Source: AP-15 sp963788085 (GTDB lineage: Bacteria; Pseudomonadota; Alphaproteobacteria; ATCC43930; CGMCC-115725). From it: 64,000 nt of DNA. The position numbers and the translations under genes are program-made. Numbering within the stretch: position 1 is the first letter of the stretch; every line of letters begins with the position of its first letter. Under the pieces are notes generated by a model. It was not told the origin of the DNA. It saw nothing but the letters and a program-made list of their open reading frames with translations, and made no database searches. The DNA is taken from the NCBI GenBank assembly GCA_963788085.1, contig CAWBFS010000069.1, positions 1 through 64,000 on the forward strand, in the 5' to 3' direction. This document shows, piece by piece, positions 1 through 8,131 of the stretch.

Positions 1-47
1 CTTGACATTTTCATAATATTGCTATAACGGTATCTGCTTCAGGTAAG
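1..47 (+). repeat. ~45-bp inverted repeat, left copy, with promoter-like boxes
   Basis: The first ~47 bases are nearly identical to the reverse complement of 4617-4663: about four mismatches and one single-base indel by eye. Both copies hold TTGACA and TATAAC separated by 15 bases, here at 2-7 and 23-28, followed by a GCTTCAGGTA stretch. In the right copy that stretch runs directly into an ATG; here the matching position reads AAG, so no gene starts. The match starts at base 1, so the repeat may extend beyond the window. It may be a duplicated phage-type promoter or the terminal repeat of a mobile element. Confidence 0.75.
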
Positions 48-74
48 GCGAGCCGCGCGCTGCTCGGAGAGGCC

Positions 75-224
75 TTACTGCGCGATGCAGCCGCCGTCGA
101 TCACCAGCTCGGTCCCGGTGACGAACGATGCCTCGTCAGAGGCGAGGAACAGCACGCCATAAGCAACTTCGATCGGCTCACCGAGGCGGCCGAGTGGAGT
201 GAGCGCAATCTGCAATCGGAACGG
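75..224 (-). pseudogene. C-terminal fragment of an SDR-family oxidoreductase
   Basis: Fifty codons ending in TAA read ALTPLGRLGEPIEVAYG and then FLASDEASFVTGTELVIDGG. This is the C-terminal signature of short-chain dehydrogenase/reductases: the PLGR.GEP loop and the ASFVTG...DGG end. The nucleotide-binding and catalytic (YxxxK) parts are missing, because an in-frame stop (TGA at 225-227) and unrelated sequence lie upstream. It is therefore a broken remnant, and the substrate cannot be told. It lies just inside the left copy of the 45-bp inverted repeat. Confidence 0.8.
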
Positions 225-227
225 TCA

Positions 228-756
228 GGGTGCCCGTCTCGATACAAATTCCAGACCGCAAAATTATGGCGCGGTGGCTAAGACGTTGCTCGCGACCACG
301 ATGATGGCAGAGTTTTCGATTTTTCAATGGGTTCTACCTTTAGAGCGATCGGTCAATCACCGACGCGGAACGCGCTAGTGAGCGAAATTCGACGCGACTG
401 CCTACCGAGCAGCATTCATCCGCTCGAGCCTTAATACGTACCGGCAACGGTTCTTCGCGCTCGGCGCCTTCAGCTCCTTCCGTCCCGCGTCGCACTCGAC
501 CGCGCCCTGCAGCCGGATGGGCATTCCCCGCACTGTCTTGGGGCAAGCCTTTGCGTTTCAGCGCTGGATCTTCGAGCTGCTTCTTCTCGGGTGGTTCGCG
601 TCAGGTTTCGAACGATACTTGCAGCTGGAGGGAGCCGACGATCTCGTCAGCCACCGGACCCAGGAACGGCGACATCGTCACGCCACTATGGGTGATGGCG
701 ATATAATGGCCGCAGGCCGGCGCCCCCAGTGCGTGTTGTTTTACGCTTGGTTTGCC
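228..756. other. Degraded stretch without a recognisable gene
   Basis: The longest open frames here, on both strands, have Arg/Ser-rich shadow-like compositions and no family signature. The stretch joins the SDR fragment to the cold-shock gene. No structured RNA or palindrome was seen. Confidence 0.5.
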
Positions 757-963
757 TTACGCGGCTTGGAGATCGACTGCCGAGGTCTTGCCCTGCTGGC
801 CGCGTTCGAGCTGATAGCTGATCTTCTGACCTTCGACCAGGTGGCCCAGCCCCGAACGCTCGACGGCGGAGATATGGACGAACACGTCCTTCGAGCCGTC
901 TTCGGGCTGGATGAACCCATAGCCCTTTTGCGTATTAAACCACTTCACGGTACCGATAGTCAT
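757..963 (-). CDS. Cold-shock domain protein, CspA family
   Basis: A complete 68-residue cold-shock protein, the usual length for the family. It has the MTIGTVKWFN start, the RNP1 motif KGYGFIQ (about residues 13-19) and RNP2 VFVHIS (about 27-32). These proteins bind single-stranded RNA/DNA in the cytoplasm and melt mRNA secondary structure at low temperature or in stationary phase. An AAGGAAG ribosome-binding site sits just upstream of the ATG. A TATAAT-like box at 1088-1093 would give a leader of over 100 nucleotides, as is common for csp mRNAs. It is the only gene in the first 11 kb that looks fully intact and constrained. Confidence 0.95.
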   Translation of the reverse strand: MTIGTVKWFNTQKGYGFIQPEDGSKDVFVHISAVERSGLGHLVEGQKISYQLERGQQGKTSAVDLQAA

Positions 964-1087
964 AGAGCTTCCTTAGAAAAATCCTGCCCCGGCGCCCTCG
1001 CCGGCTCAGATCACATTTCAATTTCGGGAAGCGCGTTAGGTTTGCCCGCGAGCACACCGCATTAAGCGGTGCCCTGGTCGAAACACG

Positions 1088-1093
1088 ATTATA
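1088..1093 (-). promoter_or_regulatory. Putative -10 box of the cold-shock gene
   Basis: TATAAT read on the minus strand, about 120 bases upstream of the csp ATG. No convincing -35 hexamer accompanies it. The implied long, structured leader fits csp thermoregulation, but this is inference. Confidence 0.35.
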
Positions 1094-1110
1094 CTTAACT
1101 GGGGATTAAA

Positions 1111-1531
1111 ATGGGTGTGTTCAACAATTTATGTGCGCTGACTTCCAGGCGCTCGGCGTCACGGGGGACAGGCGAGCGGCTACTTCCTATACGCAGCCTA
1201 TCTGGCTTCAAGGCGATCATGCGCGACAGGACGGAAACGGCGGGTGCGGGCCCGAGCACGTTTCAACGGTACCCTCGGCGAAGGGATTGTCGCAGCGCAG
1301 CATGGCTGGCGTTCATCGCCAGCGGCTGCATTTGGCCAAAGTCGCGGTCCCTGTTGCGGCGAGGGGAGACGGAGTTCGGTACGTTCGCAGTAACTCGCCG
1401 CTGGAGGGGAATGGATTGAAACTTTCGGTTCCGCGCGTTCTTGAGCCTTCGGACTTGATCTGTCATCTCATTCGGCTGCTTGGTGGGCGACCGATCCGAA
1501 CGCCCGCGGTAGCATTTGAGTCTCGGGTGCT
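1111..1531. other. Region without a recognisable gene
   Basis: Overlapping open frames occur on both strands, but none has a family signature or a ribosome-binding site. I see nothing definable before the cyclase-like remnant that follows. Confidence 0.45.
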
Positions 1532-1630
1532 GTGCAGAACCACATCGGGACGAAGCTGCCTGTCGAGTTTATCGACCTCGGCCCTCAGCAGGTGACGAAT
1601 ATCGCTCAGCCGATCAAGGCCTGTCGGATC
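1532..1630 (+). pseudogene. Remnant of a class III adenylate/guanylate cyclase
   Basis: About 33 codons read HIGTKLPVEFIDLGPQQVTN then IAQPIKACRI. This resembles the stretch just after the class III cyclase catalytic domain in alphaproteobacterial cyclases (pattern G.LP..F.DLG.Q.VKNI..P...Y). No catalytic domain precedes it and the frame closes soon after, so it is a tiny relic. An intact relative lies at 47.2 kb. Confidence 0.5.
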
Positions 1631-1642
1631 ACGGACGCGATT

Positions 1643-2205
1643 TCACTCATAGCTATCCCGATTATAAGTTCTTTGCCACCCAGTTGAGAACCGCGCGGCG
1701 GCGCTTCGATGAGGTCGCGGGTCAGGCGGTCGCGTGTGCCTGCTCCGTTGCGGGGGGTGTGCATGGAGTTTGCCGTCGCGCTCCTGGATCCGTCCCGCGC
1801 GGATATGGCGCTGCACTGCCATGCCGATATGGTTCGGGCGATCGTTGGGGCACGCCAGGTAGAGTTCTTGCCGGGTCTTGCCGGTAGCCAAAGCCAGGAC
1901 GCGCTCGCCGAGACTCGGAGCGCTGAGTTTACGTCCCGCTGACTTGCTCGTGGCTGCTTTTGGCGGCCGCCCTAGTCGGCCTCGAGTAGCAGTAGGAGCC
2001 TTTGCTTCTGCGACGGCAGCTGATGTGGGTCTCCTACCGGGCGGCGTCTTGCCCACGCGCATCAGTACACGCTCGGCAGTCTCGAGGTCGGTCAACTGAG
2101 TGGCGACCGTTGCGCGGTCGGTACGAGGCGTGCGAGCCGCTCGCTGACCTTCGTCTTCTCCGCGCTGATCTGATCCAATATTGTCCGTGTTGTGGTCGGC
2201 ATCAT
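1643..2205 (-). CDS. Hypothetical coiled-coil protein with basic linker, one frameshift
   Basis: Two minus-strand frames join into one protein of about 185 residues if one base is corrected near 2120-2135. The N-terminal part (from ATG at 2205) is a heptad-like helix, DQISAEKTKVSERLARL, continuing in the second frame as DRATVATQLTDLETAERVLM. The middle is Ala/Lys/Pro-rich with an AT-hook-like GRPPKA. The C-terminal part (GERVLALATGKTRQELYLAC...HIGMAVQRHIRAGRI) looks like a small winged-helix fold. DNA binding is plausible but unproven. I do not recognise a named family. The TTG-started downstream frame alone (1643-2095) is the alternative gene model. Confidence 0.5.
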
Positions 2206-2519
2206 GGCCCTCAGTAGCTTCAGGTCGATGGGGATGATCAATCTTGTTGTGGCGTCTAACACCGCAGTGACGAATTCAATGGTAGATTGCGCTGGATTTT
2301 GACTTTGTTGGCTCAAGCGGTCCACCAAACACCCGCTGCGGCGATCGGAATGATTTCGGCGGTCTTCGATTTTGACGCGATGTGTAAGGCGTGGCCACTC
2401 AGAGCAGCGGCGGTCGATGTTGCCCATTATGTCCCCTTTGTTGATATTCGACGACCATTCGACGGGAAGTCGGAGCAGCCATCAGACTCCTAGTTAGCTG
2501 CTAACAGCAGGAGCGGCGG
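2206..2519. other. Region without a clear gene
   Basis: The minus-strand frame extends upstream to 2427, but the composition there is Arg/Ser-rich and the better start is at 2205. The last bases before 2520 contain GCAGGAGCGGCGG, the ribosome-binding site of the next gene. Confidence 0.4.
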
Positions 2520-3422
2520 ATGACGGCGATCAGCAGCCCGAATTATCGCTGGCGTGTAGGCGAGATCGAAATCACGCGTGTGCTTGAATTTGAGGCTGCG
2601 TTATTCGAACCGGCCGCGACTTCATCCGAGGCGTCGCCCGAGATCATTGCGCGGCACCGCAACTGGCTCGAGCCGACATTGATGGACCCAGCCAGCGGGT
2701 TGCTCGTCTTCGCGTTTCACAGCACGGTGATAAGGACACCGCGCGCGACCATCCTGGTCGACACGTGCTCGGGCAATGACAAGGAGCGCCCGCACAAGCT
2801 GCGCTATCATCGGAAGAACTGGCCCTATCTCGCAATCTCGCGGCCGCCGGTTTTATGCCCGAGGACATGGACTATGTGCTATGCACGCATCTGCATGCCG
2901 ATCACGTCGGTTGGAACACGCGACTTGTCGGCGGCCGATGGGTCCCCACCTTCCCGAACGCCCGCTACCTGTTCGCCCGCCGGGAGTGGGAGCACTGGCG
3001 CGAGGCTGAATTGCGAGCCGCATACACCAGCGATCCATACTATGAGGACAGCCTGCTACCGGTCATGGACAGTGGCCAGGCCGAGCTCGTCGCCACGGAT
3101 TACGCCTTCGACGACAGTGTATGGATCGAGCCGTGGCCGGGGCATAGACCCGGCCACGTCTGCATCGTGGTGCGCTCTCAGCGAGCATCCGTGGTCCTGA
3201 GCTGCCTACCCCATGCACACGGCGCTGCAATGCGCCGAGCCGCAACTCAACAGCTGCTTCTGCGTTGACGCGGAAACGGCGCGAGCGACACGGCGGCGCT
3301 TCATCGAGACCTTCGCCGATGGCCCGGTCATGATCATGCCCGCTCATTTCCCGACCCCGACTGCTGGTTGGATACGGTCGCATGAACGATCGTTCCGCTT
3401 CCATTTCGACCGCCTCCGCTAA
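2520..3422 (+). pseudogene. Metallo-beta-lactamase-fold hydrolase, two frameshifts
   Basis: Three successive frames together give a full-length MBL-fold hydrolase of about 295 residues. The first runs MTAISSPNYRWRVGEIEITR to LVDTCSGNDK. The second carries the Zn-binding THLHADHVGW motif. The third ends with MPAHFPTPTAGWI. The shifts fall near 2825 and 3205; at the second, the expected GD..H stretch after VVLS has been damaged, so a metal ligand is lost. Members of this fold hydrolyse lactones, thioesters and similar substrates; the actual substrate is unknown. A good Shine-Dalgarno sequence precedes the start. Given its surroundings I take it for a decayed gene rather than a sequencing error. 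Confidence 0.75.
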
Positions 3423-3564
3423 AGCAGCGGGCGCAGGGACAGAATTCCGCCCTCGATGTTCAATGCGATAGGAGACGGAGTGGCCGGGCTGAACGAAGCC
3501 AGCGCCGATGATTTACCCGGTATGTCGAAGACGAGAGATTATGACCAGCGCCATGCCCGCTCCC

Positions 3565-3704
3565 CTAGTCGTTGGCCTGCCACTGGGCCTCGCAGACCGC
3601 GTCAGTGACCTGCTTCGTGGTCGCCTTGCCGCCCAGGTCCGGCGTGTGCAGCGAGTGATCCGCCGTCACGTGTTCCACCGCCTTCATCAGCCGCTCGACC
3701 ATGA
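3565..3704 (-). pseudogene. C-terminal tail of an isopropylmalate/tartrate-type dehydrogenase
   Basis: The last ~45 codons of the open frame ending at 3565 read RLMKAVEHVTAD then HTPDLGGKATTKQVTDAV. This is the C-terminal signature of the isocitrate/isopropylmalate/tartrate dehydrogenase family (TPDLGG.ATT..V..A). It is fused in frame to a phage terminase fragment that occupies the upstream part. No dinucleotide-binding or substrate residues remain. The join, near 3700, marks a recombination or deletion between a metabolic gene and a prophage. Confidence 0.7.
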
Positions 3705-4223
3705 CGCGCGGGTTCTTGCCGAGGCGCAGCCCGAACATCAGCATGTCCCAGGCCTCGGGGTACTGCCAGGCGGCCACCTCGTCGCACCACGCCGCATCGT
3801 GCTGCGGACCGCGCAGCCGCTCGGGCTCGTCGGCGCTATAGGTCGTGGCGATGGCCCCGTTGGGCCACGTTACGCGCCGTTTCGAGGGCTCGTAGAGCGG
3901 CCGCGTCGCGGGCGGAGAGACCCCAAGGATGCCGCTCTCGCCTTCGACCATGACATCGCGCGCATCGGCCGCCGTCGGCGCGACGAGCGCGATGCGCCGG
4001 CATCCAGCGAGGACCGAGGCCCGGACGAACTCGGCGCCGGTCCGGGTCTTGCCGGATCCGCCGGCGAGGAGAGCCAGACGCGCCAGTCGCCGGCTGGCGG
4101 GGTCTGCTCATGGCGCCGCCAAAATTCCCATTCGAAGCGCAGTCCCTCGAGCTGCTCCTCGGTCATCGCCGCGTTTGCCGCCTCGCGCTCGTCGGGCGAA
4201 AGTGCGCCGAGCCGTCGGCCCAC
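3705..4223 (-). pseudogene. Phage terminase large subunit, N-terminal part, frameshifted and truncated
   Basis: The frames give LSPDEREAANAAMTEEQLEG, then FEWEFWRRHEQTPPAGDWRV, a one-base shift near 4075, and the Walker A region LLAGGSGKTRTGAEF. These are followed by ALVAPTAADARDVMVEGESG and SADEPERLRGPQHDAAWCDE. This is the ATPase of large terminases that pump DNA into phage heads; family members are about 400-450 residues. Here the gene ends after WDMLMFGLRLGKNPRV, where it fuses to a dehydrogenase tail. The Walker B/nuclease half is lost. It marks a prophage relic, and the small gene upstream (4237-4620) probably belonged to the same phage. Confidence 0.8.
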
Positions 4224-4236
4224 GACAACCTCGCGG

Positions 4237-4620
4237 TCAAGCCATCATTCTTTGGCCGCCTCCGCTGCGCTTGCCTGTGTCGTCACCCACGCGCTCGGAG
4301 GCGGCGAGGCGCTCGATCCGCTCAATGATGAATTCGCGGGCGTTCGTGACGACCTCGATGTTCCCGTCGTGATAGGGTTTGGTGACGAACATGCTCAGTG
4401 CACCGAGGCCGACGAGCGCGGCGCGGTTGGCGCCGAGCGCCCCTCGGGCGTCGGCCTCGTGCTGTAGCCGCCCAGGCCGCCGCCGGCATTTAGCGCAGCT
4501 CCTCGACCACCCCATCGGCGTCAATCCGGTGCGCCCGCCTCGCTTCTCCGTCCAATGACGCAGCACCCGCCAGACCAGCCGGATCCCCACGTTGCCAGGC
4601 CATGATGCTGGTTTTGCCAT
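4237..4620 (-). CDS. Hypothetical phage-associated protein
   Basis: A 127-residue open frame whose ATG follows the right copy of the 45-bp repeat, so the TTGACA/TATAAC boxes there would be its promoter. The last ~50 residues (MFVTKPYHDGNIEVVTNARE and then IIERIERLAASE) look like real protein. The first half is Arg/Trp-rich and may be out of frame. Its position immediately upstream of the terminase remnant, on the same strand, suggests a prophage gene of unknown function. Confidence 0.4.
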   Translation of the reverse strand: MAKPASWPGNVGIRLVWRVLRHWTEKRGGRTGLTPMGWSRSCAKCRRRPGRLQHEADARGALGANRAALVGLGALSMFVTKPYHDGNIEVVTNAREFIIERIERLAASERVGDDTGKRSGGGQRMMA

Positions 4621-4663
4621 ACCTGAAGCATATACGTTATAGCAATATTATTAGAATGTCAAG
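4617..4663 (-). repeat. ~45-bp inverted repeat, right copy, with promoter-like boxes
   Basis: Partner of the repeat at 1-47, in the opposite orientation. Read on the minus strand it has TTGACA (4657-4662), a 15-base spacer and TATAAC (4636-4641), then TATGCTTCAGGTATGGC, where the ATG is the start at 4620. The spacer is shorter than the 17-base optimum. Confidence 0.75.
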
Positions 4664-5098
4664 TGGTTAATTCGGCAGAAACTGGCCTTTTCGCGATCGC
4701 CGCGCGCAATGTCAGGTTTTGTAAGGTTCGTCAGCGATCGCCGTTACTGATTGCGGGTGACGCCGAGCCGCCGGATCAGGCGTTCGTCGGTTGGATAGGG
4801 GACTTCCACCCCCAAGCTCTCGAACATGCTGGGCACCCGACTTCTCCTTCCTGCTCGGCCTTCCCGCCATCGCTCTCGCCGGCTTGAAGGAGCTGGCGGA
4901 ACTCTGGCGCAGTTCGTGTGGCGCGTTTCGTCTGCTGGCTGCCTCAGATCGCGCGCTCCGAAATCGTAGGCCGTCGAATAGATTTTCGCGTCGCCCCAAC
5001 ATCGAACAGGTGAACGGGGCTATCCGCCGATGCGAGGTGACGCCGAGCCGACGAAATCCGTTTGGCAAAATCGACCCCTGGCGAATTGTCCCGGTTGC
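4664..5098. other. Region without an identifiable gene
   Basis: The only protein-like stretch is a minus-strand frame of 27 codons at 4744-4827 (MFESLGVEVPYPTDERLIRR and then LGVTRNQ, stop). It could be the tail of a lost gene, but I cannot assign it. The phrase GGTGACGCCGAGCCG occurs twice, at about 4757-4771 and 5037-5051. Confidence 0.4.
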
Positions 5099-5316
5099 TC
5101 ATGATCGCGCGGGCGGCGAGTTTTCAAATGCTGGTCATGGACCGCGTCCGTCACGCGGCGATTCTCCCTTCCGCGCTGACCGCTCGGAGCGGGCCAAAAC
5201 AGTGCAGCCAAAATATCCAGAAAAATCGTTGCCGGACAACCGTAGCTGAGCCGATTGGGGAAACGCTAGCGGAACCGTCCTTTACCGGGGATCGGGCAGT
5301 CTGTTTAGGCCACGAC
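5099..5316 (+). repeat. ~215-bp dispersed direct repeat, copy 1
   Basis: From TCATGATCGCGCGGGCGGCG to TGTTTAGGCCACGAC this stretch matches 9634-9848 in the same orientation, with nearly identical central blocks and an overall identity I estimate at about 90%. It abuts the truncated 3' end of the serine-recombinase relic. Neither strand gives a convincing protein. It could be the end of an insertion element or a chromosomal sequence copied during rearrangement. Confidence 0.8.
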
Positions 5317-5354
5317 CAGGCCGCCTGGAGGAGGATCCGCGGCTGCTGATGGGG

Positions 5355-5779
5355 CTCCAGCTCACTCATCGTGCCTTTCATTCCGAGCAACAGCCGATCA
5401 TTGGGATGCCGAGGATCATAGCCTCCGTCCTCGTCCACGATGATAGTCCCGACCAATCCACAGAACTCGATCAGCGTATGCCAGTCGCGGCCGTTGCGCG
5501 CCAGCCGGGGACGCCTCGATCGCGAGCACAGCCCCGACGCGGCCTTCGCAGATCGCCGCAAGCAGGCGCTCGAAGCCTTGGCCGATTGATGCCGCCGCCC
5601 GAGCGACCCAGATCATCGTCGATGACCTCTACCGCTGCCCAACCGAGCTGCCGGGCACGATCGGCGAGCCCATATTGCCGGCGCCGGCTCTCGTGATTGT
5701 GCACGAGCTGATCGGCCGTCGACTGACGGACATAGACGCATGCGCTGCGCGCGAGATGGTCAGCCGTGATCTTGGTCAT
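5355..5779 (-). pseudogene. Serine site-specific recombinase, N-terminal catalytic domain remnant
   Basis: Starting at ATG 5779: ARSACVYVRQSTADQLVHNH then RRQYGLADRARQLGW and IDDDLGRSGGG. After a shift, FERLLAAICEGRVGAVLAIE. After a second shift, ARNGRDWHTLIEFCGLVG and HPNDRLLLGMKGTMSELE. This is the catalytic domain of large serine recombinases: YVRQST contains the nucleophile Ser and LARNGRDW the family signature. The gene stops at MSELE, where the 215-bp repeat region begins, so the recombinase and zinc-ribbon domains are lost. It is a dead recombinase of a former mobile element. Confidence 0.85.
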
Positions 5780-5932
5780 CGCCGGTCTCCCCGTTTGCCA
5801 GTGCTGTCGCGACCGAGAAGCAGCGCTTTCACCAGCGTCGCCAGCCCGATCTTCTCTGCGGCGCGCCAGCTCGAAGCGAGGCTCGTCCTCGTCGAACAGG
5901 CTCGGCTGGGGATTCTCGAATTGGCGCGTCAT
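5780..5932 (-). pseudogene. Small ORF upstream of the recombinase, frameshifted
   Basis: Begins MTRQFENPQPSLFDEDEPRF directly upstream of, and in operon order with, the recombinase. After about 25 codons the reading shifts: the alternative frame gives AAEKIGLATLVKALLLG, the more protein-like continuation. I infer a short accessory protein travelling with the recombinase; its function is unknown. Confidence 0.5.
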
Positions 5933-5955
5933 CTCCGTCTTTCTCCATCCTTGAG

Positions 5956-6192
5956 TTGGACTGGAGAAAGCCTAGAAGGGTGGTGAAGGACGGCCAACTC
6001 GCCATTCTCGGCGATGGAAACCGAGTGCAGCTCGAGGCGAGCGAGCGGGCGCAAGCGCTCCTGCTGACCGGGGTTCCTCGCTCACGTGAGCCAGTCGTGC
6101 GATACGGGCCTTTCGTGATGAATACCGAGAAGGAAATCGCCCAGGCCATCGAAGACTATCAGGCCGGACGGCTCGGCGAGATCGCGCGATGA
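5956..6192 (+). pseudogene. Pirin-family protein, C-terminal fragment
   Basis: The open frame matches the pirin C-terminal cupin: GQLAILGDGNRVQLEASERA, LLLTGVPRSREPVVRYGPFV, MNTEKEIAQAIEDYQAGRLG. The N-terminal cupin with the metal ligands is missing, since the upstream sequence belongs to another element. Pirins are bicupin Fe proteins, some with quercetinase activity. A second, different pirin relic follows at 6252. Confidence 0.75.
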
Positions 6193-6251
6193 GTGGTGCC
6201 GTCCACGCAGCAATAAAGCCTCGGCTGAACCAGCCGAGCGGGAGAGTGAGC

Positions 6252-7052
6252 ATGAGCGTATTTCCGACAATCGACCCCGTGTGCTCGCGCAGCGCCGCGG
6301 CTCAGGGGATCACGACTGTGGTCGATGCCGACCGCGCGATCTCGGTGGCTTCACCGTCGGGCGCGTGCTTCCCCCAGAGGCGCGCCGTCATGTCGGGCCG
6401 TTCGTCTTCTTCGATCATATGGGGCCGCCGATTTCGCTCCGGGACATGGTCTCGATGTCCGGCCGGCGGCATCGTCCATTCCGAACGCACGGGTCCCGAA
6501 CTGCGGCGCACTGGTTCGCGCACGCACGGTCTCCAGCTCTGGGTCGGGCTCCCGCTGGCGCGAGGAGACCGAGCCCGAGTTCACCGTCACCCGGCGGCAA
6601 CGCTGCCGTCGCTGGAAATCACGGGAGCGCGCATTCGCGTTCTGGCCGGCAGTGCCTTCGGCGAGATATCACCGGTCAAGACCTTCTCGCCGCTGTTCTA
6701 TGCCGATGTCGTGTTGCCGGCGGGACGCGAGCTGCTGCTCCCGAATGAGCGCGAGGAGCGCGCCACCTATGTCATCGATGGTACCATAGCCTGCGGCAGC
6801 GAGCGCGCAGAGCACGGCCGGATGATGGTGTTCGCACCGGAAGCCCAGGTGGCGCTGCACGCGATCACTGACGCACGCATCGCGCTTTTGGGCGGCGCGC
6901 CGCTCGACGGCGAACGGCACATCTGGTGGAAGATGGTCTCGACTCAAAGGACCGGATCGAGCAGGCCAAGGAGGACTGGAAGGAAGGCCGCTTCCCGAAG
7001 GTCCCGGCGACAAGGCCGATTCATTCCGCTTCAGAGTACCCCGGACCGATAG
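6252..7052 (+). pseudogene. Second pirin-family protein, full length with several frameshifts
   Basis: Pieces in three frames line up with a whole pirin of about 290 residues: PRDLGGFTVGRVLPPEARRH plus VGPFVFFDHMGP, ADFAPGHGLDVRP, GGIVHSERTGPELR, LQLWVGLP, SAFGEISPVKTFSPLFYADV, then APLDGERHIWWKMVS and KDRIEQAKEDWKEGRFPKVP. At least four shifts are needed and the HPH metal-binding stretch is damaged, so the gene cannot make an active protein. The end type (WKEGRFPKVPG) differs from the neighbouring pirin fragment, so these are two paralogues, not a simple tandem duplication. Confidence 0.8.
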
Positions 7053-7233
7053 GCTTGTGTGCCCAGCGGGTCGAGAGGGCAAGCTCCGTGGCGGTATCCA
7101 GACCCCAGCAGCCACCCGACGTAGGGTTGGCAAGTGGGCCGCGCCAATCCCCGCTTGCCGCGGAGGCTGATCTGCGCTTCGGTGCCGCTGTTGAACTGGG
7201 TATCACCGAGTTCAACCCGAGTAGCCTCCCGCC

Positions 7234-7456
7234 ATGAACACAGTCCTTTCTCATGCTAATCTGATCGACTGCGTCGAGCCCAAAAGTACGGCCGGATAGT
7301 ACCGTGCTGATCGAGGATGGCCGCATCCGCGCCATCCTGCCAAGCGGAGAGGCGGGCAGCGCTGGCGACGCGCAGGTGATCGATCTCAAAGGCGGGTATC
7401 TCATGCCCGGCCTCTGGGACGTCCACATCCATCCCGATTACCTGTCCCTCGACGAT
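7234..7456 (+). pseudogene. Amidohydrolase, N-terminal fragment
   Basis: Reads MNTVLSHANLIDCVEPK, then after a one-base shift STVLIEDGRIRAILPSGEAG and LKGGYLMPGLWDVHIHPDYL. This is the N-terminal beta-sandwich and first metal motif (DxHxH-type, WDVHIH) of imidazolonepropionase-like amidohydrolases. The TIM barrel is missing: after about 45 bases the sequence runs, on the opposite strand, into the start of a tautomerase gene. The remnant is therefore a truncated, rearranged gene. Confidence 0.7.
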
Positions 7457-7489
7457 GCCGCTGAGCACTTTAACGATGACATGAGGCAT
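7457..7489 (-). pseudogene. First codons of a 4-oxalocrotonate tautomerase-like gene
   Basis: MPHVIVKVLSG on the minus strand matches the beginning of tautomerase-superfamily small proteins (MP.VIVK...G), including the catalytic Pro after Met removal. Only about 11 codons remain before the sequence becomes the antisense of the amidohydrolase. The start lies 29 bases downstream of the stop of a cupin gene on the same strand, so the two were probably once an operon. Confidence 0.5.
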
Positions 7490-7517
7490 CAGGACCCTCC
7501 TACAGTTCTTCCCTCAA

Positions 7518-7690
7518 TCAGACGCCGGCGCGGCCAGATATTCTTCGTCGGTGACCTTCTCCAGCCAATCGACGACCCTTGCCGTTCAGCGCCTCCTGGA
7601 TGGCGATGTGGCTCATGCCGGTCGTCGCGGTCGCCGCGTGCCAATGTTTTTCGTCGGGCGGACAGGCGACCACTTCCCCGCTCTGCAACT
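7518..7690 (-). pseudogene. Cupin protein, C-terminal fragment
   Basis: LQSGEVVACPPDEKHWHAAT then TGMSHIAIQEALNGK, a one-base shift, and VVDWLEKVTDEEYLAAPASD with a stop at 7518. This is the second cupin motif and tail of small carboxymuconolactone/mandelonitrile-lyase-type cupins (CPP..KHWHGA....HIA). The N-terminal barrel is gone. Confidence 0.75.
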
Positions 7691-7692
7691 GC

Positions 7693-7773
7693 CTATTGCC
7701 GTTGTTGCTCGTCGTTGATCTCTTCATCCATTCGAGGCTTTGGCGTTGAGCGTTTCCTGGATGGCGATGTTTG
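7693..7773 (-). pseudogene. Second cupin C-terminal fragment
   Basis: TNIAIQETLNAK, then in another frame LEWM and EEINDEQQRQ with a stop at 7693. It parallels the adjacent cupin tail (HIAIQEALNGKVVDWLEKVT). It is a second, diverged copy in tandem, reduced to about 27 codons, and its upstream end abuts the stop of the DUF2255-like gene. Confidence 0.5.
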
Positions 7774-8131
7774 TCAGCGCGGCTCGAGCCCAGCGTGGTC
7801 AAGAGGACCTCCAGCGCACCATCTCCCGCGCATGGGGCTTGGCTGATATTTCCGTAGGAAGTCGGCGCTCGCCCGAGCGATCGGGGCGTTGTCGCTCGCC
7901 GGGAACGCCTGCACCTCAATACGGCGCCCGCCGAACTCCAATGTGGCGGGCCCACCCGCCGCCAGGTCCCGGTACCAACGCCCTCTGGCGCAGAGCCACG
8001 AGCGCACGAAGACCTGGTCGTCGGCTACGACGATCCAGATCACCACCGCGGTCGTCGGGTGTTGCCGGTCCGGATTTGCACTCCCGTACATCGCGCAGTT
8101 CGCGCAGCGTGTCTGCGTCGAAATTTGCGAT
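7774..8131 (-). pseudogene. DUF2255-family protein, frameshifted
   Basis: The minus-strand frames give ANFDADTLRELRDVRE (start region) and VIWIVVADDQVFVRSWLCAR then GRWYRDLAAGGPATLEFGGR, with the tail TTLGSSRAD. This fits small DUF2255 proteins of about 120 residues: I.VVV....VYVRS..G..G.WYR. At least two shifts are needed and no clear start codon remains. The function of the family is unknown. Confidence 0.65.

Noticed and set aside
4712..5249. Overlapping frames on both strands before the 215-bp repeat
   Set aside because: Ser/Arg/Pro-rich and without any family signature or start signal.
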